Source: Chloroflexi bacterium bin125 (GTDB taxonomy: Bacteria > Chloroflexota > Dehalococcoidia > Bin125). Taken from it: DNA of 64,000 bases. The stretch covers positions 61,080-125,079 of the forward strand of contig MPNM01000009.1 in NCBI GenBank assembly GCA_002239025.1. Direction: 5' to 3'. Shown piece by piece: positions 1 through 8,346 of this stretch. The notes below the pieces were generated by a model. It was not told where the DNA came from, made no database searches, and worked only from the letters and a program-made list of their open reading frames with translations. The translations under genes and the position numbers were made by a program. Position 1 is the stretch's first letter. Every line of letters begins with the position of its first letter.

Positions 1-699
1 GTGCTCGTCGACCGCCTCAGCGTCGCCGGTCAGCCCCAGGATGACCTCGATGGCAGCGTGCCCCGACAACGCGTCGAGAAACTCACGCTGCGCCGTTGTC
101 AGGTCAGCAGGCAGATAGACGATGACCGAGCCAATGTCCTTGAGCACACTGGGTTGGGAGTCGAGCGCCTTTCTTGCCGATTCAGCCAGGTCTTGGTTCG
201 TGTAGAACTGCGCCGTGCTTCGCTGGTACTCGCGATATCTGTCGACCAGGTACGCGGCATTCCTGCCACCGGCTGCGATAGCTGCCAGATCATCGTCCCT
301 GCAGCGATCAAACTCATCAAACGCCGACTCCAGCGTTTGCAGGACGGGTCCGTCGATGGGAACGTCACCAAAGATTGACCCCCCAGCCTCGGCCACATCA
401 CGAATCGCCTCAGACCGATACGTCTCCGGCAGTGGGCGGCGGCCCGCATTGGCCAGCGACGCCGCACCTATCAGCTCCAGCAAGGCCTGCAGCGGTTTGA
501 ACTGCACATTGACAATGCCGCCGCGCTGTCGGCCCAGCGTGCGTCGGATGTGATAGCCCGCCAACGAGGACGGAACCACAATCGTGACCGGCGCGAGCGG
601 ATCGTATGCGCCGCCGGCAGACTTGACCCGGCGCACCGCTTCCGACAGCGCTGTCTGCGCTGCGTTGCCATAGATATGCGCCGACACGTTCAGAGACAT
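1..699 (-). CDS. AddB-like helicase-nuclease, N-terminal part (cut by window edge)
   Basis: The minus frame is open for 233 codons from an ATG at 699 and runs off the window at base 1, so only the N-terminus is present. It contains VVPSSLAGYHIRRTL, then GGIVNVQFKPLQALLELI, then the segment AGRRPLPETYRSEAIR. This arrangement resembles the N-terminal inactivated helicase domain of AddB-like PD-(D/E)XK nuclease family proteins, which process double-strand ends for recombination. The ATP-binding residues and nuclease domain would lie outside the window, so the family call rests on the N-terminus only. It is the third gene of a minus-strand run after dnaN and a DUF3892-like gene, with a 28-bp gap, which fits a replication/repair operon. 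The start is uncertain; no strong ribosome site is visible. Confidence 0.62.
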   Translation of the reverse strand, partial: MSLNVSAHIYGNAAQTALSEAVRRVKSAGGAYDPLAPVTIVVPSSLAGYHIRRTLGRQRGGIVNVQFKPLQALLELIGAASLANAGRRPLPETYRSEAIRDVAEAGGSIFGDVPIDGPVLQTLESAFDEFDRCRDDDLAAIAAGGRNAAYLVDRYREYQRSTAQFYTNQDLAESARKALDSQPSVLKDIGSVIVYLPADLTTAQREFLDALSGHAAIEVILGLTGDAEAVDEH

Positions 700-727
700 G
701 AGCGACCAATGTTCACTCAGTCGTCAG

Positions 728-988
728 TCAACATGGTGGAAGTTGTGGCAACAGATCGTCGCCGACGTTGGGATCGGAGCGAATGATCTTGCCTCGTTCG
801 GAGATTTCGGTCACGACCTCGACCCGCTGTCCATATTCGCCCGTCACAAAATAGGTGTGACGCCGACCCTCAATGTCGTCGATGATGTCGTGGATCCACA
901 CCGTCCAGCGAAACGGGTCGTCGCCGCGATAGGCGAGCGCATTCCCGGCAGGATCACGGGACACACACTTGATTTCCCAGTCACCCAT
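728..988 (-). CDS. DUF3892-like small protein
   Basis: An 86-residue protein between dnaN and the AddB-like gene, 30 bp downstream of the dnaN stop. It begins MGDWEIKCVSR, has a central YFVTGEYGQRVEV strand pair, and ends with DLLPQLPPC. DUF3892 proteins typically start with a D/W-rich strand and end in an 'NLL..LP.C' pattern, so it probably belongs there; the match is by pattern only. No signal peptide or catalytic residues are evident. Its place in a dnaN-led run suggests co-transcription but gives no function. Confidence 0.55.
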   Translation of the reverse strand: MGDWEIKCVSRDPAGNALAYRGDDPFRWTVWIHDIIDDIEGRRHTYFVTGEYGQRVEVVTEISERGKIIRSDPNVGDDLLPQLPPC

Positions 989-1018
989 TGCGCGACCTCA
1001 GATCGACCTCAGGCCGTC

Positions 1019-2167
1019 CTAGGCGTCCTCCCACTGGACGAACATCGGCATCAGGACATGTACGTAATTGTCGCGGCCGACGACCCGGAAGACGCCCGGA
1101 TTGCTGGGCCCGCTAGTCTCCATAGCAATCTCCGCCGCCGCCGGACCGCTGGCAATCTGCAGCACGTCCTGCAGGTAGCGCACGTTGTAGGCGATTCTCG
1201 ATGTCTCGCCCTCGATCACTGCATCAACGCGGCCTCGGTGATTGCCGAGCTCCTCGGCACGGGCCGTCAGCGTGATGCTCTGGTCGGAGGCTTCGCCACT
1301 GAAGATCAGCCGGATAATCCCGCTCGACTCACGAGCAAAGACCGCCGCCGAGCGGACGCCTCCTTGCAGGACCGCGCCTGGCAGAATTGCCCGCGTCTGG
1401 TACTCGGCGGGAATCAGTTGGTCGTAGCTGGGGTAGTTGCCCTGGATTAACTGCGCCGTCATCTGTACTGATCGGATGTGGAAACGGACGTAGGTGCGGT
1501 CCGCGTGGATGTACATCTCGACAGCGGAGTCGTCGTCGGTCAGCAAGCGCTCGAGCTCTGTCAGCGCCCGAGCCGGAACCGTAATCTCCAGCCGCTCGGT
1601 CAGCTCGGAGGCGACATTCATGTCGTACACCGCGAGGCGGAAGCCATCGGCTGCCGCCAGCGTCATCTTGTCGGCCTCAAACCGGAAATGGACACCGGTC
1701 AGCACCGGCCGGCCGTCGTCGGTCGCAGCGGCAAACACCACGTGACGTAGGGCGTCGCGCAGATCCCGGGCAACAATCTTGATCCAATCGCCGTCGCCGA
1801 TGCCGGGGATGTTGGGATACGTCGTTGGTGACATGCCGTGAATCGACGACTCATTCGCATCCGAGGCGCGGATCTGTGCGACGAGCGAATTCTCGGCAAC
1901 GTCAATCGTGATCTCGGCGGAGGACAACGCCGAGACGAGATCGTTGATGAACCGGTGCGGAATCGTGATCGCGCCGGGCTCCGAGACCACTGCATCGATA
2001 CCGCAGATCATCGCGATCTCAGTGTCGGTCGCGGTCAGCCGCACGCCGTCGTCGTCGGCCTGCAAGTGAACATGGCGAAGTTGATCGAGCGAATGACGAG
2101 CCGCCACTGCCCGCGAGACAACGCTGAGCCCATGCTGCAGCGCCGCCTGAGATGTTTGAATACGCAT
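1019..2167 (-). CDS. dnaN: DNA polymerase III sliding clamp (beta subunit)
   Basis: 382 residues, the normal length for the beta clamp, which forms a dimeric ring on DNA and tethers the replicative polymerase. Recognisable segments include LTATDTEIAM in domain 1, TYPNIPGIGD, the domain 2 signature DGRPVLTGVHF with AADGFRLAVYD, GNYPSYDQLIP in domain 3, and the C-terminal VLMPM motif. The tail WEDA after VLMPM is slightly extended. The ATG at 2167 has GGAG 8 bases upstream. It leads a minus run with the DUF3892-like and AddB-like genes. dnaA is not adjacent: the upstream gene is a HAD phosphatase beyond an AT-rich gap. Confidence 0.96.
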   Translation of the reverse strand: MRIQTSQAALQHGLSVVSRAVAARHSLDQLRHVHLQADDDGVRLTATDTEIAMICGIDAVVSEPGAITIPHRFINDLVSALSSAEITIDVAENSLVAQIRASDANESSIHGMSPTTYPNIPGIGDGDWIKIVARDLRDALRHVVFAAATDDGRPVLTGVHFRFEADKMTLAAADGFRLAVYDMNVASELTERLEITVPARALTELERLLTDDDSAVEMYIHADRTYVRFHIRSVQMTAQLIQGNYPSYDQLIPAEYQTRAILPGAVLQGGVRSAAVFARESSGIIRLIFSGEASDQSITLTARAEELGNHRGRVDAVIEGETSRIAYNVRYLQDVLQIASGPAAAEIAMETSGPSNPGVFRVVGRDNYVHVLMPMFVQWEDA

Positions 2168-2346
2168 CGCGCCGCTCCGATTTCGATCCTGTGATCCGTG
2201 TTCAAGTATTGATCACTTAGGTTATCGATATATTCACATTTTAGCTGATACGTGCGCTACGCCAGTTTTCAGGGCCGTCCTCGGTTGATGCTCGGTGGAC
2301 AGGCTGTGGAAATGCTGGCTACAACTACGCTTCGCTCACCTGATTT
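2168..2346. promoter_or_regulatory. AT-rich dnaN upstream region with DnaA-box-like sites
   Basis: This non-coding gap separates dnaN from the HAD gene and is the most AT-rich stretch of the first 10 kb (2190-2250). It holds ATATTCACA at 2230-2238, one mismatch from the DnaA box TTATNCACA. TTATCGATA at 2222-2230 and TGTGGAAAT at 2305-2313 (reverse strand) each have two mismatches. It must contain the dnaN promoter, but no convincing -35/-10 pair was identified. A replication origin is possible but weakly supported, because genes on both sides run the same way. Confidence 0.35.
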
Positions 2347-2374
2347 CCCAGTCCCGGCTTCACGCGGGAGCCTG
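2347..2374. repeat. Family A palindrome, copy 1
   Basis: A GC-rich imperfect palindrome of the type CCAGTCCC(C/G)GCTTCACGCGGGRNCC. Related copies lie at 9631-9660, 38895-38976 (two, inverted) and 58307-58404 (two). This copy overlaps the last codons and stop of the HAD gene, so the TGA of that gene lies inside the repeat. It can fold into a hairpin in RNA and may act as a terminator. Confidence 0.75.
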
Positions 2375-3172
2375 TTCCGGCAACGCCTCGAGGATTCCCG
2401 TAAGGTCGGGACCGCTCCAGGTTGGATGCGAGCGCATCATTTTCTCGCGGTCGGGATCGGGATAGCGCGAGACCCAGTAGACCGGTAGTCCTGCGTGATT
2501 GGCTCCGGTGACGTCGGCCCACGGGCTGTCTCCGACATAGAGCACTTCGCAGGGCTCAAGCTCCAACCGCTCGCAGAGCTGCTCGAAGAACGGCTTGCGC
2601 GGCTTGTAGGACTGCGCCTCTTCCGATGACAGCACCATTTCAACTTCGATGCCGGCTTTCTCGAGCGCATGCTCCAGGTGGTCATCGTCGGCATTGCTGC
2701 CAATCGCCACTCGGTATCCGCGCTGGTTCAGCTCCGAGAAGACGCTGTCCACTTCGGGATAGGCAGGCGCCATCGAGAGCACGTCCCAGAGATGCTGGAA
2801 TGCTGTCGCCGGCGGGATCGTTTCGACCGAGTGATGCTTGAAGGCTTCGCCGAAGAAGTAAGGCCAGGTCTCGGAAAACGGACGGAACGTAGGCTCAGGA
2901 CCCTCAAGCGGGCGCTCCGGATTGCGGCCTTCGCGCTTTGCCATCTCCCGCGAAGCCTCAAGCCAGGCCTCCCAGACATCCTCACCGGTCGCGTGCTCGA
3001 CGCCATGCTCGTGCAGCATCTCCTGGATCAGCGAGGCGAACTCGCGCTCCTCAAGCTTGAGCAGCGTCCCATAGCAATCGAATGCGACGGCGCGGACAGT
3101 GCTGACCGCCTCATCGGGGCCGACCGACGGCGCCACGGGTTCGGCAGGCGTTTCGGTGGTTGATTCGCTCAT
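2360..3172 (-). CDS. HAD-superfamily hydrolase (haloacid dehalogenase type II-like)
   Basis: 270 residues with all four HAD motifs: motif I FDCYGTLL with the Asp32 nucleophile, motif II Ser159 in IGSNADDD, motif III Lys190 in YKPRKP, and motif IV VGDSPWADV with Asp215 and Asp220. The DxYGT form of motif I and the helical cap at about residues 45-140 fit the L-2-haloacid dehalogenase/phosphatase subgroup; the substrate is unknown. The first 20 residues are a Glu/Pro/Thr-rich tail. It lies 53 bp downstream of hemB and could be the last gene of the tetrapyrrole operon. Its C-terminus (EQAPA and stop) is encoded within a family A palindrome. Confidence 0.88.
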   Translation of the reverse strand: MSESTTETPAEPVAPSVGPDEAVSTVRAVAFDCYGTLLKLEEREFASLIQEMLHEHGVEHATGEDVWEAWLEASREMAKREGRNPERPLEGPEPTFRPFSETWPYFFGEAFKHHSVETIPPATAFQHLWDVLSMAPAYPEVDSVFSELNQRGYRVAIGSNADDDHLEHALEKAGIEVEMVLSSEEAQSYKPRKPFFEQLCERLELEPCEVLYVGDSPWADVTGANHAGLPVYWVSRYPDPDREKMMRSHPTWSGPDLTGILEALPEQAPA

Positions 3173-3225
3173 AACGTGTCCTCAGAGTGTGCTGTGGGGG
3201 GGTCGAAATGTCGGTGAATGATGGC

Positions 3226-4254
3226 TCAGTCGGCGTGACGCGCGAGCCAGCGGGCGGCGTCCTTGGCGTGATAGGTCAGGATCAGGTCTGCGCCAGCCCG
3301 GCGGATGCCGGTCAGGGTTTCCAGCACGACTCGCTCTTCGTCGATCCAGCCGTTCTCTGCTGCCGCCTTCAACATCGCGTACTCACCGCTGACGTTGTAG
3401 GCCGCCAACGGCGCGTCGAAGCGTTGCCGCGCCTCTCGCACCAGGTCGAGATAGGCAAGCGCCGGCTTGACCATGATCATGTCCGCGCCTTCGGCCAGGT
3501 CGCGCTCAATCGCGCGCATCGCTTCCCGTCCGTTGGGCGGATCCATCTGATATGCGCGACGGTCTCCAAACTGCGGCGCCGAGTCGGCGGCGTCGCGGAA
3601 GGGACCGTAAAACCCCGAGGCAAACTTGGCGGAGTAGGCCAGCAGCGTGCGATCGTCGAATCCGCTCTCATCGAGCGACTGGCGAATCACGCCGATTCGG
3701 CCGTCCATCATGTCGGAGGGAGCGATCACGTCTGCGCCGGCCTCGGCCTGACTCAAGGCCGTTGTGGCCAGTACCTCGACCGACGCGTCGTTGAGCACCG
3801 AGCCGTCATCGGCCAGGACACCGCAGTGTCCGTGATCCGTGTACTCGCAAAGGCAGACATCGGTCACTACGACCAGTTCTGGCTGGGCCTCTTTCAGCGC
3901 GCGGGTCGCCTGTTGAACGATTCCGTCGGAAATCCAGGCGCCGCTGCCCTCGGCGTCTTTCGTTTCAGGGATGCCGAAGAGGAGAATGGCGGGAACGTCG
4001 AGGGAGCGCAGCTCCGCGGCTTCCTGCGCGAGCTGATCAACCGACAGGCGGGATTGTCCGGGCATCGAGGGAATCGGCTCGCGCACGCCCTGTCCGGTGG
4101 TGACGAACACGGGGTAGATGAAATCGGTCGGAGCGAGCCGCGTCTCGCGCACCATCCGTCGCAAACCATCCGAGCGCCGCAAACGGCGCATCCGATGAGC
4201 CGTCGAGATGCGGCTCGTGTCGGCGGATATTGAGGGGGGTTGAACGCTCGTCAC
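3226..4254 (-). CDS. hemB: Delta-aminolevulinic acid dehydratase (porphobilinogen synthase)
   Basis: 342 residues, full length. The enzyme condenses two 5-aminolevulinate molecules to porphobilinogen in the cytoplasm. DVCLCEYTDHGHCG supplies the zinc ligands Cys134, Cys136 and Cys144. YSAKFASGFYGPFRD holds Lys210, and MVKPALAYLD holds the Schiff-base Lys263. The GTG start at 4254 overlaps the TGA of the cobA-hemD gene (GTGA), so translation is coupled. The three-Cys site indicates the zinc-dependent type rather than the magnesium-only type. It is the last tetrapyrrole gene of the run; glutamyl-tRNA reductase and glutamate-semialdehyde aminomutase are not in the window. Confidence 0.96.
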   Translation of the reverse strand: MTSVQPPSISADTSRISTAHRMRRLRRSDGLRRMVRETRLAPTDFIYPVFVTTGQGVREPIPSMPGQSRLSVDQLAQEAAELRSLDVPAILLFGIPETKDAEGSGAWISDGIVQQATRALKEAQPELVVVTDVCLCEYTDHGHCGVLADDGSVLNDASVEVLATTALSQAEAGADVIAPSDMMDGRIGVIRQSLDESGFDDRTLLAYSAKFASGFYGPFRDAADSAPQFGDRRAYQMDPPNGREAMRAIERDLAEGADMIMVKPALAYLDLVREARQRFDAPLAAYNVSGEYAMLKAAAENGWIDEERVVLETLTGIRRAGADLILTYHAKDAARWLARHAD

Positions 4255-5789
4255 GCGGACTCCAGTCGGGAATCACCTAGTGGTGGCAGGCTTGCCAGAT
4301 ATCGTCCGACAGCCTGTGTCAATCCTTCAATCGTGTGTGTCTCGGCGGTCGCAACGACGCGGAATCCGAGCTTGCGCGCGGCGTCTGCCGTGACCGGACC
4401 GATGCACACCGTTTGCAAGGAGTCTAAATCGACCGCCGCGCCGACAATCTCGGCCAGGCCGCGAGCGGTCGATGGCGATGTCAACGTCACCACATCCACC
4501 CCGCGTTTCAGTTCCGACAGCGCCACCTCGTCAACCGACGGCGTGGCGACGTCGTACAAAGCGAGGTCCTCGACTGTTGCGCCGTTCTTCTGCAATCGTT
4601 CTCTCAATAGTGGGCTTCCTTGCGCCGCGCGTGCCAACAACACGCGTTGCCCACTGAGGCCATCCGCGATCAACGCATCAGCTAGAGCGTCAGACGTGAA
4701 CACCTGAGGCACAAGATCTGCGTTGATGCCATGCCGCTCAAGCGCGCGAGCGGTCTCGCTGCCGATTGCGGCAACTCGCACATCGCCTAGCGCCCGAGCG
4801 TCGAGGCCATGGCGACGTAGCGCCTCCCAGAGTTGATGCACGCCGTTGACGCTGGTCAAGGCGAGGATGTTGTATGCGCCCAACTGGAGTCGCGTGATTG
4901 CCCGGTCGATTGGTTCTGGTTCGCACGGCTGGATCGCAATCGTCGGCAGCTCAATCACTTCGGCGTGCAGGGCTCGAAGTCGTTCGACGAGCGGTTTCGC
5001 CTGCGTCGCTGCACGAGTGACCAGGACGCGGCGGCCCATGATCGTCCAGGACAGCTCGGGCGTGGCCAGCAATGTGGTTTGTCCAATGACGACCGTCACC
5101 GGGGGACGCATGGCTTGGGCTCGCACTCGCAGGAGGTTGAGCGGGGCGAACACGGCGCGTTGCTCTGGCGTCCAGGCCTGTTGAATGGCTGCCGCCGGTG
5201 TATCGGGCGACAGCCCGCCCGCGATCAGACGCTCGACGATCTCATCCAGGTGCCTCCAACCCATCATCACTACGATCGTCCCGCCGACAGTTGCGACGGC
5301 ATTCCAGTCGACCGCTGGGGCGTCGCCATCGCCTTCGGAACCGGTGACCACGGTGACGGCCGAAGCTGCGCGCCGGTCGGTCACTGCAATGCCAACAGCG
5401 GCGGCCGCAGCGGACGCGCTCGACACGCCCGGGACGAGCTGAATGGGAATCCCAGCCGCGACCAGCGCCGACGCCTCTTCGCCGCCGCGTCCGAAGACAA
5501 ACGGATCACCACCCTTGAGACGAACGACTCGTCGCCCCGATCGCGCCAGCTCAATCAGCCGCGCATTGATATCCGCCTGGGAGGTCGACAGGCCGCCGGG
5601 CGTCTTGCCGACCGCGATCAGCTCCGCATCCTTGGCCAGCGCCAGCAACGCCGGAGACACCAACCGATCATGGAGCACAACATCGGCTGTTTGCAGCGCT
5701 TCGACTCCGGCGACCGTGATCAGTCTTGGATCGCCTGGTCCTGCCCCGACGAGCAGCACCGGAAGAATCTTGGGCGAGGTCTGCGTCAC
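4251..5789 (-). CDS. Fused uroporphyrinogen-III C-methyltransferase / uroporphyrinogen-III synthase
   Basis: 512 residues with two domains. Residues 1-245 are a SUMT/CobA methyltransferase: VGAGPGDPRLITV, VVLHDRLVSP, VVRLKGGDPFVFGRGGEE and LVPGVSSASAAAA are its S-adenosylmethionine and substrate signatures. Residues 250-505 are HemD, with GRRVLVTRA, ALTSVNGVHQLWE and VVTLTSPSTARGLAE. The fusion cyclises hydroxymethylbilane to uroporphyrinogen III and methylates it to precorrin-2. CobA-HemD fusions are known in Firmicutes, Actinobacteria and others. The GTG start overlaps the hemC stop (GTGA), and its own stop overlaps the hemB start. Its position between hemC and hemB matches the reaction order. 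Confidence 0.94.
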   Translation of the reverse strand: MTQTSPKILPVLLVGAGPGDPRLITVAGVEALQTADVVLHDRLVSPALLALAKDAELIAVGKTPGGLSTSQADINARLIELARSGRRVVRLKGGDPFVFGRGGEEASALVAAGIPIQLVPGVSSASAAAAAVGIAVTDRRAASAVTVVTGSEGDGDAPAVDWNAVATVGGTIVVMMGWRHLDEIVERLIAGGLSPDTPAAAIQQAWTPEQRAVFAPLNLLRVRAQAMRPPVTVVIGQTTLLATPELSWTIMGRRVLVTRAATQAKPLVERLRALHAEVIELPTIAIQPCEPEPIDRAITRLQLGAYNILALTSVNGVHQLWEALRRHGLDARALGDVRVAAIGSETARALERHGINADLVPQVFTSDALADALIADGLSGQRVLLARAAQGSPLLRERLQKNGATVEDLALYDVATPSVDEVALSELKRGVDVVTLTSPSTARGLAEIVGAAVDLDSLQTVCIGPVTADAARKLGFRVVATAETHTIEGLTQAVGRYLASLPPLGDSRLESA

Positions 5790-6691
5790 GATGATCGATC
5801 CGCTTCAATCAGCCGCGCTCCGCCGCGTTCGAGCAGTGTCTCGGCGACCTCTGCACCGACCTCCTCGGGATCTTCGCTCGTTCGCTGCAGTTCGATCCGT
5901 TCGGTTCCATCTGCACTCATCAATCGTCCCGCCAGGATGATCTCGCCGAACCGCACCCCGCCGAGCGCGGCCAGCGGGAGCGAACAGCCTGCACCGAGCG
6001 CGCGCAGCATCGCCCGCTCGGCGCTCACGGCCTGAGCCGTGGGCAGATGATTGATGGCGGATAGCGAATCGGCATCCTCGACCCGACACTGAATGACCAG
6101 CGCTCCCTGCCCCGGCGACGGCATCATCAGGTCAATCGGAATCAGTTGCGAAGGAGCGCGCCCCAGCCGCTGCAGGCCGACTGCAGCCACGATGACGGCG
6201 TCGTACTCGCCTCGTTCCATCTTTTCCAGGCGAGTGTCGACATTGCCGCGTATGTCGGCGAGCTCCAGGTCGGGACGCAGATGTAGAGCCTGCGCCGCCC
6301 GACGACGCGAACCGGTGCCAACTCGCGCTCCTTGCGGCAGATCCAACAACCCCGCCCCAGATCTGCTGACCAGTGCGTCTCGGACATCGCCGCGCGGAAG
6401 ATACGCAGCCAGAACTGTGCCGTCGGCGATTTCCGGTGGCACGTCCTTGGCTGAGTGCACGGCCAAATCAATCTCCCCAGTCAGAAGCGCCGATTCGACG
6501 GCTCTGACGAACACGCCCTGGCCGCCGATGGCGCGCAGGCTGGATTGCTGGTCGCGGTCGCCTTGCGTCGTGATTGGAACGAAGTCCGTCTCGATGCCAA
6601 TCGTCGACAGAGCATCGGATGCCAGTTGCGCCTGCACTCTCGACAGTGCGCTGCCACGCCCACCGAGTTTCATCGAGCGGGACGCGTTCAT
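5786..6691 (-). CDS. hemC: Hydroxymethylbilane synthase (porphobilinogen deaminase)
   Basis: 301 residues, slightly short of the usual 305-315. It polymerises four porphobilinogens into hydroxymethylbilane using a covalent dipyrromethane cofactor, whose attachment residue is Cys236 in ALGAGCSLPL. Other family motifs are FVRAVESALL, IDLAVHSAKDVP with the catalytic Asp, GTGSRRRAAQ, and ADIRGNVDTRL. The ATG at 6691 overlaps the stop of the precorrin-2 dehydrogenase gene (ATGA), and its stop overlaps the cobA-hemD start, so the three genes are translationally coupled. Confidence 0.96.
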   Translation of the reverse strand: MNASRSMKLGGRGSALSRVQAQLASDALSTIGIETDFVPITTQGDRDQQSSLRAIGGQGVFVRAVESALLTGEIDLAVHSAKDVPPEIADGTVLAAYLPRGDVRDALVSRSGAGLLDLPQGARVGTGSRRRAAQALHLRPDLELADIRGNVDTRLEKMERGEYDAVIVAAVGLQRLGRAPSQLIPIDLMMPSPGQGALVIQCRVEDADSLSAINHLPTAQAVSAERAMLRALGAGCSLPLAALGGVRFGEIILAGRLMSADGTERIELQRTSEDPEEVGAEVAETLLERGGARLIEADRSS

Positions 6692-7344
6692 TCGCTTGCA
6701 GCTCTGATCGGTTGACCCAACCTAGACATCAGCAGTGCCTTGGCCTGACCTCGGCGTCGTTGGGCCAGCAGAATCCGCACCTGTCCGTCCATCGCCGACT
6801 GCCAGGCATCCGCCGGAATCGGATGAAACACGTTCAGCCGGCGCAGATCGGCCCGAACCTCAGCGACCAGCTCTGCCAGCGTGGACGTGTCGGCATCGAG
6901 GTAGTCGTTCAACTCCTCGCGCACCCGTCGGGCAACCGCCGGGCTGCCGCCGCCCGTGGAGATCGCGAGAGTGAGTGGCGGCTGGCGCACGACCGCAGGA
7001 AGTATGAAATCGCAGTTTGTCGGATCGTCAGCGGCATTGAGCAAGACACCGGCCGAACGCGCGTCCGACCGAAGACGCGCATTGTCAGCAGGATCGTCGT
7101 TCGCTGCCATCACAATTGCGGGTCCGCACATATCGCCCGACTCATACGCACGCGCCAGATGCTCAATCCTGCCGCAATCACGCAATGATGCCAGTTCCTC
7201 GTTCAGTGCCGGCGCGACCACTGTGATCTTTGCATCCGCAGCGAGCAATCCATTGACCTTCTCGAGCGCCAGGCGCCCTCCACCGATCACCAGTACGGGC
7301 CGATCGTTGAGATCGAGAAAGACCGGGTAGTACGGGCGCGTCAC
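6688..7344 (-). CDS. Precorrin-2 dehydrogenase / sirohydrochlorin ferrochelatase-like (CysG N-terminal family)
   Basis: 218 residues. The N-terminal Rossmann motif VLVIGGGRLALEKVNGLL binds NAD. The following VVAP, NAADDPTNCDFILPA and LAISTGGGSPAVARRVREEL segments are typical of the Met8p/CysG-N/SirC family. These enzymes oxidise precorrin-2 to sirohydrochlorin, and some also insert iron to give siroheme. Whether this member chelates iron cannot be told from the sequence. It uses a GTG start and overlaps hemC by 4 bp. With the CobA domain downstream it makes the operon capable of directing uroporphyrinogen III to siroheme. Confidence 0.9.
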   Translation of the reverse strand: MTRPYYPVFLDLNDRPVLVIGGGRLALEKVNGLLAADAKITVVAPALNEELASLRDCGRIEHLARAYESGDMCGPAIVMAANDDPADNARLRSDARSAGVLLNAADDPTNCDFILPAVVRQPPLTLAISTGGGSPAVARRVREELNDYLDADTSTLAELVAEVRADLRRLNVFHPIPADAWQSAMDGQVRILLAQRRRGQAKALLMSRLGQPIRAASE

Positions 7345-7363
7345 GTCGACTCTGGGGCCTCAA

Positions 7364-8299
7364 CTATCCCTGATCGAGGGACGCGATGCCGATGCCAAAC
7401 TCGCCCTGCACGGTGTACAGCAAGTAGGCGTCGTCACCGTCCTCGAAGATCGCTGGGTCTCTCAGCTCATGCACCGGTACGGGCGAGTACCCCCGGACGC
7501 TGGGTGCGATTGGCAAGGACGTGCCTTCCCACTCGTAGGACGGACGCAACACCTCGCGGTGCTCACCGGCGGTCCATGATCGCCAGTCTCCGCTCAGCTC
7601 AACCGGTGAGACATAGATGCGTTCGGGTGCGTCGCCGACGTTGGTCCAGAACACCCACAGCGTGTCGCCACGACGTAGCAGAGCACAGTGACGCATCGTG
7701 TCGGGGAAGAGCTGCGGCCCCTGCTCAAATCCGCATAGACCGTCCTCGGACCGATAGATAATGCCCGGCATCGACATGCCATACCAGCCTGGCTGCTCGA
7801 CATCGTCCAGGTGGATCATGCGCAGATAGCTGGTCGAGAGAATCTTCTCGCCCGGCTCAAAACTGATGCCGTCGCAGGATGTGGCCACCCTCGAGACTTG
7901 ACGACCGTCATAGAGCTGGCCATGAAAGTAGAGCCGAATCTGTTGTGCTTCATCGTCGACAACCGCGTCCGGGGAAGCGATATGTGGATAGACTTGGCCC
8001 TTCTTCTGCGCCGGACCCAGTTTGGGATCGAACTCAGCGTCAGACTTGGGAAAGGCCGTCTGCGATAACTGGAGCGCGCCCGGTTCGTGCATGCGCCAGG
8101 GTCCGAGCAGGTCGTCGGCAGCCGCCAGCCGGATGTAAGTGCCCTTGTGATCGGCGAAGTAGAGATAGAACTCGCCCAGCCGGTTGGGCAGCCACTCGGG
8201 CGCGCGGATCAACGAGGGACCGTTGATGTTGTCTCCCATTCGCTCATCCATGTGGGGCCGGATGATCGGACCCTCAGTCGACAGCCGGACAGCTCGCAT
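7364..8299 (-). CDS. GH43/GH117-like five-bladed beta-propeller protein
   Basis: About 311 residues from the ATG at 8299, which has GGAG 8 bases upstream; an in-frame GTG at 8308 is the alternative. Repeated strand motifs (EFYLYFADHKG, RLYFHGQLYDG, LWVFWTNVGD, DAYLLYTVQGE) and isolated acidic residues in NGPSLIRAP and ELRDPAIFEDGD fit the furanosidase propeller superfamily (clan GH-F/J like). No secretion signal is seen. It could be a glycosidase acting on small or imported glycans, but catalytic residues could not be assigned with confidence. It lies 19 bp upstream of the tetrapyrrole genes and may share their transcript, with no obvious functional link. Confidence 0.55.
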   Translation of the reverse strand: MRAVRLSTEGPIIRPHMDERMGDNINGPSLIRAPEWLPNRLGEFYLYFADHKGTYIRLAAADDLLGPWRMHEPGALQLSQTAFPKSDAEFDPKLGPAQKKGQVYPHIASPDAVVDDEAQQIRLYFHGQLYDGRQVSRVATSCDGISFEPGEKILSTSYLRMIHLDDVEQPGWYGMSMPGIIYRSEDGLCGFEQGPQLFPDTMRHCALLRRGDTLWVFWTNVGDAPERIYVSPVELSGDWRSWTAGEHREVLRPSYEWEGTSLPIAPSVRGYSPVPVHELRDPAIFEDGDDAYLLYTVQGEFGIGIASLDQG

Positions 8300-8346
8300 C
8301 TCAAACACTCCGTAAACCCTGGGGCGTCGTCATTCAACGCCCACTC

